Positions 23,869 to 34,369 of a stretch of DNA of 64,000 nucleotides are shown one piece after another; within the stretch, counting starts at the first letter, position 1; each line of letters begins with the position of its first letter. The position numbers and the translations under genes were made by a program. The notes beneath the pieces were generated by a model that did no database searches, was not told the DNA's origin, and saw only the letters and a program-made list of their open reading frames with translations. The DNA comes from Inia geoffrensis (lineage: Eukaryota; Chordata; Mammalia; Artiodactyla; Iniidae): assembly GCA_036417435.1 (NCBI GenBank), contig CM070918.1:31007523-31071522 (forward strand). The letters run 5' to 3'.

Positions 23869-23916
23869 CTGATTGATTAGTGATGACTGATTAGTGACGA
23901 TTGATCAGTGATGGCT
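23869..23916. repeat. Degenerate 14-15 base tandem repeat
   Basis: Three successive copies of a GATTGATTAGTGATG-like unit (tgattgattagtgatg, actgattagtgacg, attgatcagtgatgg) precede ctgccacagtc. The same word occurs singly at about 4680 and 61553. Confidence 0.7.
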
Positions 23917-24876
23917 GCCACAGTCATGGAGAGGAAAGCTGTGTTGAGTCTTCACAATATCTGAGCCTTCTTGGCTTTTCCTTTTCTCCCTCCAAATGCT
24001 ACGGTCCTCCCAGGTCCCTCCTCTTGCCTGGAGCCTTTGCTACCAGCGACTACCTCCCTCTTCTGTTGCACAGCATCGTTATGGTTCCAGGTCCTACTGG
24101 GAATTGAATCGCTGTCAGCCTTGAGTGACTGCTATTCCATAGGTGCATGACTAGGCTTCCCAGGGAGATGCCACACTCTGGAAGATGGGACCTGCATTCT
24201 TTCTCTCATCAAATAGCCTGACAGAGGACACATCGGTGTTCAGTAGCCACGCATGAAAAGTGTTGTAGAGCTTTCCTATTTGCACAGTTTGCTGTAAAAT
24301 GAGCTGTGGATGTTTCTTCTACCAGTCTCTACTCTGCGTGCTCAGTTCTGTCTGTTGAAATGCACAGTTTCCAACAGGCTACATTAAAAACCGTAAGACG
24401 TGCGACCCGGGTAAATGTACAAGGTCTCCCCAAGAAAGGAAGTGTATCAGTTGCCCAAACACACAAGTATTTTATCTGACACTTTGGGAGAAGACAGTGT
24501 GCTGCCATATTACTCTGTCTATTGCTAATTTAAAGAATGGAGTGTCCCTTTCTTTTATTTATTCTACTATTAAAAAGGAAGCCTTTTTCAGGTTTCTAAT
24601 CCGCAAAGACAAGAGGTATGTTAAACCCTGATTCTCTTCCGCTCTTTCACTTTCCTAAGGTTTGTGAAGACTTGGCAAATTGATGATGAGATCTATCATA
24701 ATCATTGTTGTGGTCACTGAATTGTCCATTATCAATGAAAAACTATGGAGAACTAAATCAGCAAAATGTGTGACTTCACTTAATGTCTCTGAACCAATAG
24801 AGGGAAGAAGAAAAAAATCCCTGCAATTAAGAATTTGATGAGAACCTTGCAAAAAACAGCTACTGGCAAACTAAAT
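23917..24876. other. Unique non-coding sequence
   Basis: No feature is recognised. AT content rises after 24470. Confidence 0.5.
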
Positions 24877-24986
24877 GGAAGAAAGAGAGAAAGGAAGGAA
24901 GGGAGGGAGGGAGGGAAAGGAAAGGAAAAGAAAAGAAAGGAATAAAAGGAAAAGAAGAGAAAAGAAAAATGAAAGGAAGAAAAGCA
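24877..24986. repeat. Polypurine (GGAA/GGGA/AAAAG) tract
   Basis: About 110 bases are almost free of pyrimidines on the plus strand, moving from ggaaggaagggagggaggga to aaaggaaaagaaaagaaag. The 95-residue minus frame over it (rich in S, F, P, L) is the tract read as protein. Confidence 0.93.
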
Positions 24987-25440
24987 GTTCGGGGACTTGG
25001 TGAGAAAACTATGTTCAGAAAAGGGACCCGCCTTAGGAGTTTGCACCTGGAATACTAAAGTGATCACTAGTGTATTTCACAAATTCTTTGCGTAAAGGAT
25101 GTTTTCTTCTTGTTATCCTGTGAAGATTTGGTACAAGTCTCCTAACACAACTTGGAAAGGGAACTTGAGAGAAGACTTTCAGTTGCTACAGAGCATCCTC
25201 ATCCAGGATGGGGAGTCAGCTCCAGGGATGTTTCAGCTCCAAGGATGGAGAGTCTTCGTTTGGGGGTCATCCTGCGGCAGTTAGGAAACAGATGCTCACT
25301 GAGGATTCTAGTGCCCTACCTCTTACTAGGCACTTTGAAGCATCAGAGGTGGCCCGTCTTATAGAGAATCTGCTAAGAAGTGAGAGGGTGAGGGAAAATG
25401 GTCCAAATTGTCACAGGGTATATATTTCTCCTTGTACTAC
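24987..25440. other. Unique non-coding sequence
   Basis: The 112-residue plus frame at 25208-25546 has no recognised domain and runs into a MIR, so it is unlikely to be coding. Confidence 0.5.
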
Positions 25441-25660
25441 TGTAAATAATAATAACCCCTCCACACATTGTGAGGGTTTTCTGTGTACCAGACATTCTTC
25501 TAAACCCTTTATAGATGTTAAATCTTATGACAATCGTATGAAGTAGGAACTCTTATTGTATGATGTAGGGGTCGTCATCTTTGTTGACAAATGAGGAAAT
25601 GGAAGCACCAGGAGGTGAAGAGAAGTCAAGCTGTTTAGGATGAGGAAGTGTTAGGAACAA
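25441..25660 (-). mobile_element. MIR SINE
   Basis: The order tgtgtaccagacattcttct, aaaccctttatagatgttaa, gacaatcgtatgaagtagga, acaaatgaggaaatggaagc follows the complement of MIR from its tail into its core. Confidence 0.75.
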
Positions 25661-25847
25661 AGTATGATCACCCACATCCCTGGTGCTTTTATTCCTTTTG
25701 GCCCTTGGGAGAAAGGACTCTGAAAGTTTGCTTGGGTTTTGTTTTCTTTAGCAAGGATAATCTTGGTGGAATATTTAGATCTAAACGAAAAAAAGTAGGG
25801 TCAAAATAATTTTCTTTTCCCTTGTAATGTGACACAGAGAGAGATTG

Positions 25848-25886
25848 GGGGGGGGGGGCAGGGGCGGGGGGAAGGGGCAGGGTTCC
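25848..25886 (+). other. G-run cluster (G-quadruplex-type motif)
   Basis: A run of about 12 G is followed by CAGGGGCGGGGG and AAGGGGCAGGG. Four or more G-tracts with short loops meet the usual G4 pattern. Confidence 0.7.
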
Positions 25887-26879
25887 CAAGTGTGAAAAGT
25901 GTTCCAGCCCTGGGCTGGCCTCCTGCTGCTGGGATGTCCCCCACCCCCGGTCCGGGTCCCCGCCTTGGCCCAGCAGCCCAGCTGACATGTGATGCAGGCT
26001 CACAAAGGGAAGAATTCCGCAGGCTTGGCTCTCAGCTTGTTCATAATTTGTCACATTGTTCCCCCACTTTGCTGCACGTATGAGATATGTAAGACCCCCG
26101 ACGGCTCTGAGACCACTGCCGGGGGCTGGGCACAATGGGGGAGAGTTGAGGCTGAATTGTGGCCGTAACCTGGAGTTCCTTTGCTTTTGTGACTGCCAGT
26201 GAGATGCGTCAGGTCGTGCGGGTACGCCTTTGTGAGGGCAATTAAAACCGGGAGAGAGGGTGAGGAAGCAGGTCTATGGGGGCTCACTCGGGCAAGTTAT
26301 TCAGTGGGAAGAGGGGCAGGGCATTTGTCCAGGATCATGCTCCTTTGTAGAACTCCCTGTAGGTAAAGCTGATAACCCGCTACCTACAGAATTCTGAAAC
26401 TTGCAAGTTTCAACTTGCAAGTTCGTTTGGCACTGATCACCTGCTTGCTCAGACCCTCTGCGGATATGCTCCAAGGCTCCCAGGTGGGCTGGACAATCTC
26501 ATTCTTGTTTACATCCAAAGAATAAACAGAATGAGAGCCGGCTCATTTGGGGACGGCACCCACCTATGAGGCTGTAGTTGCCATGTGTCCTGACCGCCTT
26601 GGTCACTGTGGCTGTAGCCCATGTTCCAAAAATCCCTCTTCTGAGTCGGACCCAGGCTCTGGAGTTGCATCTTGGGTTCCCTGACACCCTGTGCTGTTGA
26701 CCCTTTTGTGGATGCCTGCACTGATGCTGCATCAGCGTGTAGGCATTGTGAGACTCAGTTTTCTTATCTACAGAATGGGGGGACACCCTCAGCAGCCTAA
26801 AGTTTAGGAGTAGAGGGCTGGGGCCAATCATCTCACCCTTTTGCTTTGTCTCTTTCTTCTTCCTTTTTTTCCTAATTTT
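25887..26879. other. GC-richer unique sequence with dyad symmetries
   Basis: No gene is seen. Around 25930-25990 the composition is C-rich (cccccacccccggtccgggt) with a few CpG, but it is too short and too CpG-poor to be an island. Two dyads at 26357-26422 are described in the findings. Confidence 0.5.
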
Positions 26880-28131
26880 TGAATTATAAAGAAGATATCA
26901 CGAATATGATATATGTAACACCTATTGAGGTTGTGAGGCACAACAGTAATAAACACCATGCACCCACCACTCAGTTTAAGAACTAGGACATTGCCTGTAT
27001 GGCTGCCATTCTCTGTGTGCTTCTCTCCAATCTCATCCCCATCCTTCCTCACTCCCACAAATGTAATCAAAATACGCACACGTATGTGGACACATACATA
27101 TAAATACATAAACAGATCATAGTGAGTAGTGGGAAATTTCAAGCATGAACAAAAGTGGAGAGAATTGATAAGAGCCCTGCATTGACCCATCACCCAGCTG
27201 CAACCACCGTCAACTCAAGGCCAATCTTTTTCATCTCTACCTTGCCCACTTCCCTCCCTCTCATATTATAGCGAGGCCAATCTCTCACATCTTCTTCTTT
27301 CTTCTGATTCTGAAAAAATACTTTCTTGCTTTTTTTATAATTTTACCACATCTGTATATATTTCTAAACACTGTATTTTTTAGTTTTACTCCTCTATGTG
27401 TTTTATAGAAGTAGGATTATTTTGTAGGTCTTCTGCAATTGTTTTTTTATTCCATTTCATCTTCTAGATTTCATCCTCATGGATGCATGTAGCTGTAGCT
27501 TACTCATTTTTGCTGCTATGTAGTATTTTATTTATGTGTATTCCATCATTTATGTAACCATTATTCTGTGTATGGGCATTTAGGTTTTTCCTGTTTGAGC
27601 GATTTTAAACAAAACTGTTACAAATATTCACAGACATGCCTCTGGAACTTACATGCATGTGTTTCTCTAGGTAGAGACAAAGAGTCAAAATTTTAGGTCT
27701 TACCAGGCGTACCTTGCTAATTTTATGAAATGCTGCCAGATTGTTTTTCTGACTATTTCTGTTTGTTTGGTTTTTTTTTACATATATTCTCAAATTGCTG
27801 TTTGAGTTCCCACCACCTCACATCCTCATTGAAAGTTGATTTTATTAATATTATTAATATTTGGCCAATCTAGTAGGTATAAAAAGGGTTTCACTACGGT
27901 TTTAGTTTCTCTTTCCCTGTTTACAACTAAGGTTGAGCATGAGGTCCACTCTTTGTTGGCCATTTATGTTTCCTCCTCTGTGAAGTTCCGATTCACGTCT
28001 TTTGCTTATTTTCTATTGAGTTGTTTTTCTTATTCTCCTTAATTTTCAAGAGTTCTTTAAATATTCTAAATACTTAAGTTTTATTGATCGATTATTGATT
28101 GTCTGGAAAATGTATTGTTCCAGTTTGTGGT
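26880..28131 (-). mobile_element. Old L1M LINE, 3' part
   Basis: Read on the minus strand this is the end of ORF2 and the 3'UTR of an ancient L1M. The region about 27130-27240 (gggaaatttcaagcatgaac, cccatcacccagctgcaacc) is 3'UTR. The region 27350-28131 (tgtatgggcatttaggtttt, ttttctattgagttgttttt, ttccagtttgtgg) is the decayed ORF2 C-terminal part. The same element resumes at 31651 after the younger L1. All frames are broken. Confidence 0.8.
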
Positions 28132-28132
28132 A

Positions 28133-29758
28133 AGATTGGTCTGTAATTTTCTTTTTTTGTAGTATCTTGGTCTGGTTTTGGTATCAGGGTGATGGTGGTC
28201 TCAAAGAATGCGTGTGGGAGTGTTCCTTCCTCTACAATATTTTGGAAGAGTTTGAGAAGGATGGGAAGGACGAGTGTTAGCTCTTTACTAAATGTTTGAT
28301 AGAATTCACCTGTAAAGACATCTGGTCCTGGGCTTCTGTTTGTTGGAAGATTTTTTATCACAGTTGGAAGATTTTTAATCTTTGTTTTAAGATTTTTAAG
28401 CACACTTTCAATTTCAGTGCTTGTGATTGGTCTGTTCATATTTTCTATTTCTTCCTGGTTCAGTCTTGGAAGCTTATACTTTTCTAAGAATTTGTCCATT
28501 TCTTCCAGGTTGTCCATTTTATTGGCATAGAGTTTCTTGTAGTAGTCTCTTATGATGCTTTGTATTTCTGCAGTGTCCATTGTAACTTCTCCTTTTTCAT
28601 TTTTAATTTTATTAATTTGAGTCCTTTCCCTCTTTTTCTTGGTTTCAATTTTGTTTATCTTCTCAAAAAACCAGCTTTTAGCTTTATTGATCTTTGCTAC
28701 TGTTTTCTTTGTTTCTATTTCATTTATTTCTGCTCTGATCTTTATGATTTCTTTCCTTCTGCTAACTTTGGGTTTTGTTTGTTCTTCTTTCTCTAGTTCC
28801 TTTAGGTGTAAGGTTAGATTGTTTATTTGAGATTTTTCTGTTTCTTGAGGTAGGATTGTATTGCTATAAACTTCCCTCTTAGAACAGCTTTTGCTGCATC
28901 ACATAGGTTTTGGATCATCGTGTTTTTGCTGTCATTTGTCTCTAGGTATTTTTTTATTTCCTTTTTGATTTCTTCAGTGATCTCTTAGTTATTTAGTAAC
29001 ATATCCTTTAGCCTCCATGTGTTTGTGTTTTTTACTTTTTTTTCCCTGTAATTGATTTCTAATCTCATAGCATTGTGTTCAGAAAAGATGCTTGATATGA
29101 TTTCAATTTTCTTAAATTTACCGAGGCTTGATTTGTGACCCAGCGTGTGATCTATCCTGGAGAATGTTCCATGTGCTCTTGAGAAGAACATGTAATCTAC
29201 TGTTTTCGGGTGAAATGTCCTACAAATATCTATTAAATCTATCTGGTCTATTGTGTCATTTAAAACTTGTGTTTCCTTATTAATTTTCTTTCTGGATGAT
29301 CTGTCCATTGGTGTAAGTGAGGAGTTAAAGTCCCCTACTATTATTGTGTTACTCTTGATATCCTCTTTTATAGCTGTTAGCATTTGCCTTATGTATTGAG
29401 GTGTTCCTATATTGGGTGCATATATATTTATAATTGTTATATCTTCTTCTTGGATTGATTCTTTGATCATTATGTAGTGTCCTTCCTTGTCTCTTGTAAC
29501 ATTCTTTATTTTAAATTCTATTTTATCTGGTATGAGTATTGCTACTCCACTTTTCTTTTGATTTCCATTTGCATGGAATGTCTTTTTCCATCCCCTCACT
29601 TTCAGTCTGTATGTGTCCCTAGGTTTGAAGGGGGTCTCTTGTAGACAGCATATATATGGGTCTTGTTTTTGTATCCATTCAGTGAGACTGTGTCTTTTGG
29701 TTGGAGCATTTAATCCATTCACATTTAAGGTAATTATTGATATGTATGCTCCTATTAC
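28133..29758 (-). pseudogene. L1 ORF2 remnant: endonuclease and start of the RT domain
   Basis: ORF2 encodes an apurinic-like endonuclease and a reverse transcriptase that carry out L1 retrotransposition. The readable stretch 29722-28988 (245 residues) is nearly the whole endonuclease. The catalytic QET, GDFN and SRIDH motifs are visible, and the N-terminal metal-binding Asn codon lies just upstream of the apparent start. The final His dyad reads SEHNAM where SDH is usual. A stop follows LLNN at 28985. The next segment has a frameshift near 28835 and a small deletion. A second open stretch, 28580-28092, spans the linker ([19 protein letters not shown]), SPGPD and ENYRPI before running into old L1M. 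The original ATG is not evident. It is non-functional. Confidence 0.85.
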
Positions 29759-29826
29759 CTTTTTCTTAATAGTTTTGGGTTTGTTTTTGTAGGTTCTTTT
29801 CTTTTGTAGGTTCTTGTGTTTCCCAC

Positions 29827-30753
29827 TTAGAGAAGTTCCTTTAGCATTTGTTGTAGAGCTGGTTTGGTGGCAGTGAATTCTCTTAGCTTTTGCTTGTCTG
29901 TAAAGCTTTTGATTACTCTGCTGAATCTGAATGAGATCCTTGACGTGTAGAGTAATGTTGGTTCTAGGTTCTTCCCTTTCGTGAGTTTAGATATATCATG
30001 CCACTCCCTTCTGGCTTGTAGAGTTTCTGGTAAGAGATCAGCTGTTAACCTTATGGGAGTTCCTTTGTATGATATTTGTTGTTATTCCTTTGTTGCTTTC
30101 AATAATTTTTCTTTGTCTATAAGTTTTATCAATTTGATTACTATGTGTCTCGGAGTGTTTCTCTCTAGGTTTATCCTGCCTGGGACTCTCTGCGCTTCCA
30201 CTTGGGTGGGTATTTCCTTTCCCATGTTAGGGAATTTTTCAACTATAATCCCTTCAAATATTTTCTCGGGTCATTTCTCTCTCTCTTCTCCTTCTGGGAC
30301 CCCTATAATGCGAATGTTGGTGCATTTAATGATGTCCCAGAGGTCTCTTAGGCTGTTTTCATTTCTTTTCATTCTTTTTTCTTCATTCTGTTCTGTGGCA
30401 GTGAATTCCACCGTTCTGTCTTCCAGGTCACTTATCCGTTCTTCTGCCTCAGTTATTCTGCTATTGATTCCTTCTAGCGTATTTTTCATTTCGATTATTA
30501 TATTGTTCATCTCTGTTTTTTTGTTCTTTAATTCTTCTAAGTGTTTGTTCTTTAGTTCTTCTAGGTCTTTGTTAAACCTTTCTTGCATCTTCTTGATCTT
30601 TGCCTCCATTCTTTTTCTGAGGTCCTGGATCATCTTCACTATCATTTTTCTGAATTCTTTTTCTGGAAGGTTGCCTATCTCCACTTCATTTAGTTGTTTT
30701 TCAGGGGTTTTATCTTGTTCCTTCATCTGCTACATAGTCCTCTGCCTTTTCAT
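29827..30753 (-). pseudogene. L1 ORF1 (ORF1p, RNA-binding chaperone), three nonsense codons
   Basis: ORF1p is the trimeric coiled-coil RNA-binding partner of L1. The full frame from the ATG at 30753-30751 to TAA at 29829-29827 is 308 codons, close to the family norm. It stays in one frame but has TAG (30732-30730), TGA (30273-30271) and TAA (30084-30082). The N-terminal half is a long charged coiled coil (for example KRMEAKIKKMQERFNKDLEE). It is followed by the RRM start NIRIIGVPEG and the C-terminal domain with PETLQARREWHDIFK-type sequence. A 63-residue-scale gap is absent: the spacer to ORF2 is about 68 bases. The plus-strand 263-residue frame over it is its shadow. Confidence 0.85.
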
Positions 30754-31650
30754 TTTGTCTATCTTTCTGTGAATGTGGTTTTTGTTCCACAGGCTGTAGG
30801 ACTGTCATTCTTCTTGCTTCTGCTGTCTGGTGGATGAGGCTATCTAAGAGGCTTGTGCAAGCTTCCTGATGGGAGGGACTGGTCGTGGGTAGAGCTGGGT
30901 GTTGCTCTGGTGGGCAGAGCTCAGTAAAACTTTAATCTGTTTGTCTGCTGATGGGTGAGGCTGAGTTCCCTCCCTCTTGGTTCTTTGCCCTGAGGTGATC
31001 CATCACTGGAGACTGCAGGATCTTTGGTGGGGCTAATGGTGGACTCCAGGAAGGCTCATGCCAAGGAGTGCTTCCCAGAACTTCTGCTGTCAGTGTCCTT
31101 GTCCCTGTGGTGAGCCACAGCCACCACCACCCCCCCCCCCGCCTCTGCAGGAGACCCTCCAACACTAGCAGGTAGGTCTGGTTGTCTCCTATGGGGTCAC
31201 TGCTCCTTCCACCGAGTCCTGATGTGCACACTACTTTGTGTGTGCCCTCCAAGAGTGGAGTCTCTGTTTCCCCCAATCCTGTCAAAGTCCTGCAATCAAA
31301 TCCCACTAGCCTTCAAAGTCTGATTCTCTGGGAATTCCCCCTCCCATTGCCAGAACCCCAAGTTGGGAAGCCTGAAATGGGGCTCAGAACCTTCACTCCA
31401 GTGGGTGGACTTTGGAGATATAATTGTTCCCCAGTCTGTGAGTCACCCACCCCATGGTTATGGGATTTGGTTTTATTGTGATTGCGCCCCGCCTACCATC
31501 TCATTGCGGCTTCTCCTTTGTCTTTGGATGTGGAGTATCTTTTTTGGTGAGTTCCAGTGTCTTTCTGTTGATGGTTGTTAAGCAGTTAGTTGTGATTCTG
31601 GTGCTCTTGCAAGAGGGAGTGAGCACACATCCTTCTATTCTGCCATCTTC
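30754..31650 (-). promoter_or_regulatory. L1 5'UTR
   Basis: This lies between the element start (gatggcagaatag) and ORF1. In intact L1 elements the 5'UTR carries the internal RNA polymerase II promoter. It contains a C-run on the plus strand at 31128-31141 (a G-run on the L1 sense strand). Frames within it are not genes. Present promoter activity cannot be judged. Confidence 0.7.
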
Positions 31651-31935
31651 TTGATGAACAGAAGTTCCTAACTTCAATGTAGTCATGTTTGTTAATGCTC
31701 TGTGCTTGTGATGATGATGATGATTACTACTATCATTATTTTGATCTTTCACAAGAAAATTCTCCCCATCCAGCATTCCTAAAAAATTTTTCCTACATTT
31801 TCTTCAAAAGGCTTAAAATTTTGCCTTTTACCTGTAGGTGACTGATTTACCTGGAATTAATTTTGATGTATGGTGTGAGGTAGGGATCTGATTTTAATTC
31901 CTTGTGGATTATCAGTGTCCCCAGCAGCTCTTAGT
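31651..31935 (-). mobile_element. Old L1M LINE, continuation upstream of the younger insertion
   Basis: The phrases ttgatgaacagaagttccta, tgactgatttacctggaatt and tggtgtgaggtagggatctg continue the same L1M ORF2 region that breaks off at 28131. A simple TGA repeat (gatgatgatgatgatta) lies at about 31710-31726. Confidence 0.75.
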
Positions 31936-32490
31936 GAATAATTCATCCTCTTGAAGTAGTCAATAGAGTCAAACTACAGCCTGATAAGTTCCAAGAAGAA
32001 AACAGAACAGAGGGATGTTGTCCAAGAGGTACTGGGATTTGGGAAAGGAGAAGTCAGAGATACAGAATGAGGAAGTGGTTTTATTGAACAGGTGACATTC
32101 TGAACTCAGAAGAAATCAGCCAAGGGAAGATCTGCAGATAAGATTTCTATGTAGAGGAAACAGTGAGCACAAAAGCCCTGAGATAAGAAGAAACTTTGCA
32201 TATCTGAGGAGGAGGGAGGAGGTTTAGAGGGCCTGGAATCTAATGAGTAAGGAGCCATCTGTACAAAAGATTCCAGGCTCAGAGATATTACAATGAGATG
32301 GAATTAGGGTGTTATTCTAAGTAAAGTGGGAAACAACTGGGAATTTTATTCAGGAGCATGGTGGGATCTAATTTATATTTTTTAAAGATTACATTGACTG
32401 GAAGGTGAGGAATATACTATAAGGACCCAAGTGGAGATAATTACAAAGTCCAAGTGGGAGGTGATGGCAGTGAGGGTGAAGGTCCGTTTT
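31936..32490 (+). mobile_element. Old mammal-wide interspersed repeat, unnamed
   Basis: The phrases cagtgagcacaaaagccctg, aattttattcaggagcatgg, tgggatctaatttatatttt and aagtgggaggtgatggcagt recur with the same order in the pieces near 33830, 36065 and 51750. This marks one long, ancient family. I do not assign its Repbase name. Confidence 0.5.
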
Positions 32491-33070
32491 GGCAGGCTGG
32501 GAAACTGCAGTGTGCCTCCCTCCCTGCATTCACTCATCTGGCCAGATCACACACACAGCGCATTCCTGGGAGTCTCAGAACCATCCTTCTCTCTGCCTCT
32601 CCTGTTCTCTAATCCACCTGTCCCTCTACCCTGGAGTATCCTTCCTCCAAATTTGTCAGAATCCTGTCCACCCCAAGTTCCTGTTCACATGATTTCTCTC
32701 CCAGCAGCCTATTCTGGACTCCAGCTGAAATAAATCTCTCCATCTTCTGGGCCTTGTTATGCTGCTTCTCCAAACCTGCCTGCTGGCTCTTTGCCTAGTT
32801 CACCTTGTATTGGTGTTACCTGTGTGCACATGTTCTAATCTTGGAACAACAAGCTGAGTGCCCATAAGCCAGTCTCTTCCTCAATCTGGACCTCAGTTTC
32901 CCCATCTCCAAACAAGCAGAGCTGTTGGCTAGCTCCTCTCCAGGACCATCCCTTCAGACAATAAACTCTGTATCATCTCTCTCTTGCTTTATTAGATCTA
33001 AGCATGTTGAGTCCAGGTATCATATTTTCATTCTTATCATTCTGCCCAGCCTCTTACTGAGTAAATAATG
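32491..33070 (+). mobile_element. Probable L2 LINE remnant
   Basis: Phrases of the L2 3' region are seen: cctctcctgttctctaatcc, gtccaccccaagttcctgtt, cagcctattctggactccag and a possible tail near 33000-33070 (gtccaggtatcatattttca). It is strongly eroded. Confidence 0.4.
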
Positions 33071-33674
33071 ACTATTGTTATAATCTAAATAACCATTATT
33101 TGCCAATAAGCATTCATTCAGTTCTAGATGGTGTTTTGTGGGTTATATAAAAGGAAAAAGGCAGAAATTTGAGAGAGTAGATTAATATTCTTAGCTCCAC
33201 TGCCTACTTTGTTTAGATTCTTCTGGAATATCTATTTGGGGCCCTTCCTGGGTTGGATCATATATTTGGTCATTATATTTGTTGGGGTTTTTTTCTGATC
33301 ATGGGAGCAGTCAGACGTGTCAGTCTTTGTGCTGCTTGTATCTGTCCACATGGATGTGTGTTGTTAAAGTAACCTCGTCATTAGCTTGACTTGACAAGTG
33401 GTCTGATGATCGGTTACAAATTATCTAGTCTTTGTGTTGCTGTTGCTGTTGCAGGCCGATTTAACTTGATTGGTTCCAGAGATGCCAGGAAAGAGAGACA
33501 GCATCTCTTCCTTGCCTGGATTCCAAATTGGCAGTTGAACAGCTTAGATGCTAGCATTTGAAGAGCTGTGGCTGCTGGCTGCTGTACCCAAGGATGGTCC
33601 TTCAAGATGCCTTAGAAAATGGCACATGTCCTCCTTCCTCTCTGTAGGGGTCTCTGTGTGTCATGGAATGCCTC
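33071..33674. other. Unique non-coding sequence
   Basis: No gene, young repeat or strong motif is recognised. Confidence 0.5.
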
Positions 33675-34340
33675 TCTTAAGTTCAGTATTTCTTGGGCAC
33701 CTGGTTGGCCCTGACATTCTTAGAGATACAAGCTATGATCTCTGCTCTCAGGAGCTTCCAAGATTGAGGGCGTTGGTCCTGTGCCCAGAGAACTCTGAAC
33801 ACAACTTGGCAAAAGCTATGGGAGAAATGTCCTAGAATCTGACACAGGACTTTACGTGATGAAGTCAGGGAAACCTTCTCAGAAGAGGTGGCTTTTGAGA
33901 TGGATCTTAAAGCACTGATTGGCATAGGCCAATTGAGAATGGCATTCCAGGGAAGTGGAAAAGCATACATAAATATGGGCACATAAAGAATGTGCTCTGT
34001 AAAGCAGTGAGCCTAAAAGTATGAGGTGTGTTAGAGATAGGAGGGTGTTAAGAAGGTCAGAGTGATGCTCAGACTTGAACCCTAACCAATGGGCCGCAGA
34101 GACTAAGCCAAGATTTCTAGGCAGGGAACTTTACTTTGGGTGACAATATCAAAGTCAGAGAGTTCTGAGAGAGACTAGGGCAGTGAGGCCCCCTAGGAGG
34201 CCTCCTGGGAAAGTTTAAATAAGAAAGGACTAGGCCATGGGGATGAAATGAAAGGGGGCAATTTGAGAGGCATTTAAGGGAGCCAATAAAGAAGGCTTGG
34301 TGACCCCCCAGATGGGAGAGAGAAGCCTAAATTTCTAGGT
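33675..34340 (+). mobile_element. Old mammal-wide interspersed repeat, unnamed
   Basis: From tttcttgggcacctggttgg through agaagaggtggcttttgaga, tggcattccagggaagtgga and ttgagaggcatttaagggag it follows the same layout as the 36065 copy. It is broken by the L2 that starts at 34370. A further piece of the family lies at about 35085-35260. Confidence 0.5.
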
Positions 34341-34369
34341 TGGGCAACTGGGTGAATGGGGGATGCCAG

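Larger units (their letters stand above)
28132..31650 (-). mobile_element. Younger L1 LINE, 5'-complete but 3'-truncated
   Basis: On the minus strand the element starts at about 31650 with gatggcagaatagaagg, a cetartiodactyl L1 5' end. It continues through a roughly 900-base 5'UTR, ORF1 (30753-29827), a short spacer, and ORF2 from about 29758 to 28133. There it stops at the ENYRPI motif, before the reverse transcriptase core and the 3'UTR. No poly(A) and no target duplication are visible. Old L1M sequence borders it on both sides. Confidence 0.85.

Noticed and set aside
25900..26000. CpG island promoter
   Set aside because: The GC-rich part is about 100 bases with few CpG; it is too short and CpG-poor.
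25689..26135. 148-residue minus-strand frame
   Set aside because: It crosses the G-run tract and has no recognised domain; GC-rich DNA often yields open frames of this length.
29981..30772. 263-residue plus-strand open frame
   Set aside because: It lies opposite the L1 ORF1 and 5'UTR, and its hydrophobic, serine-rich reading is the complement of the ORF1 coiled coil.
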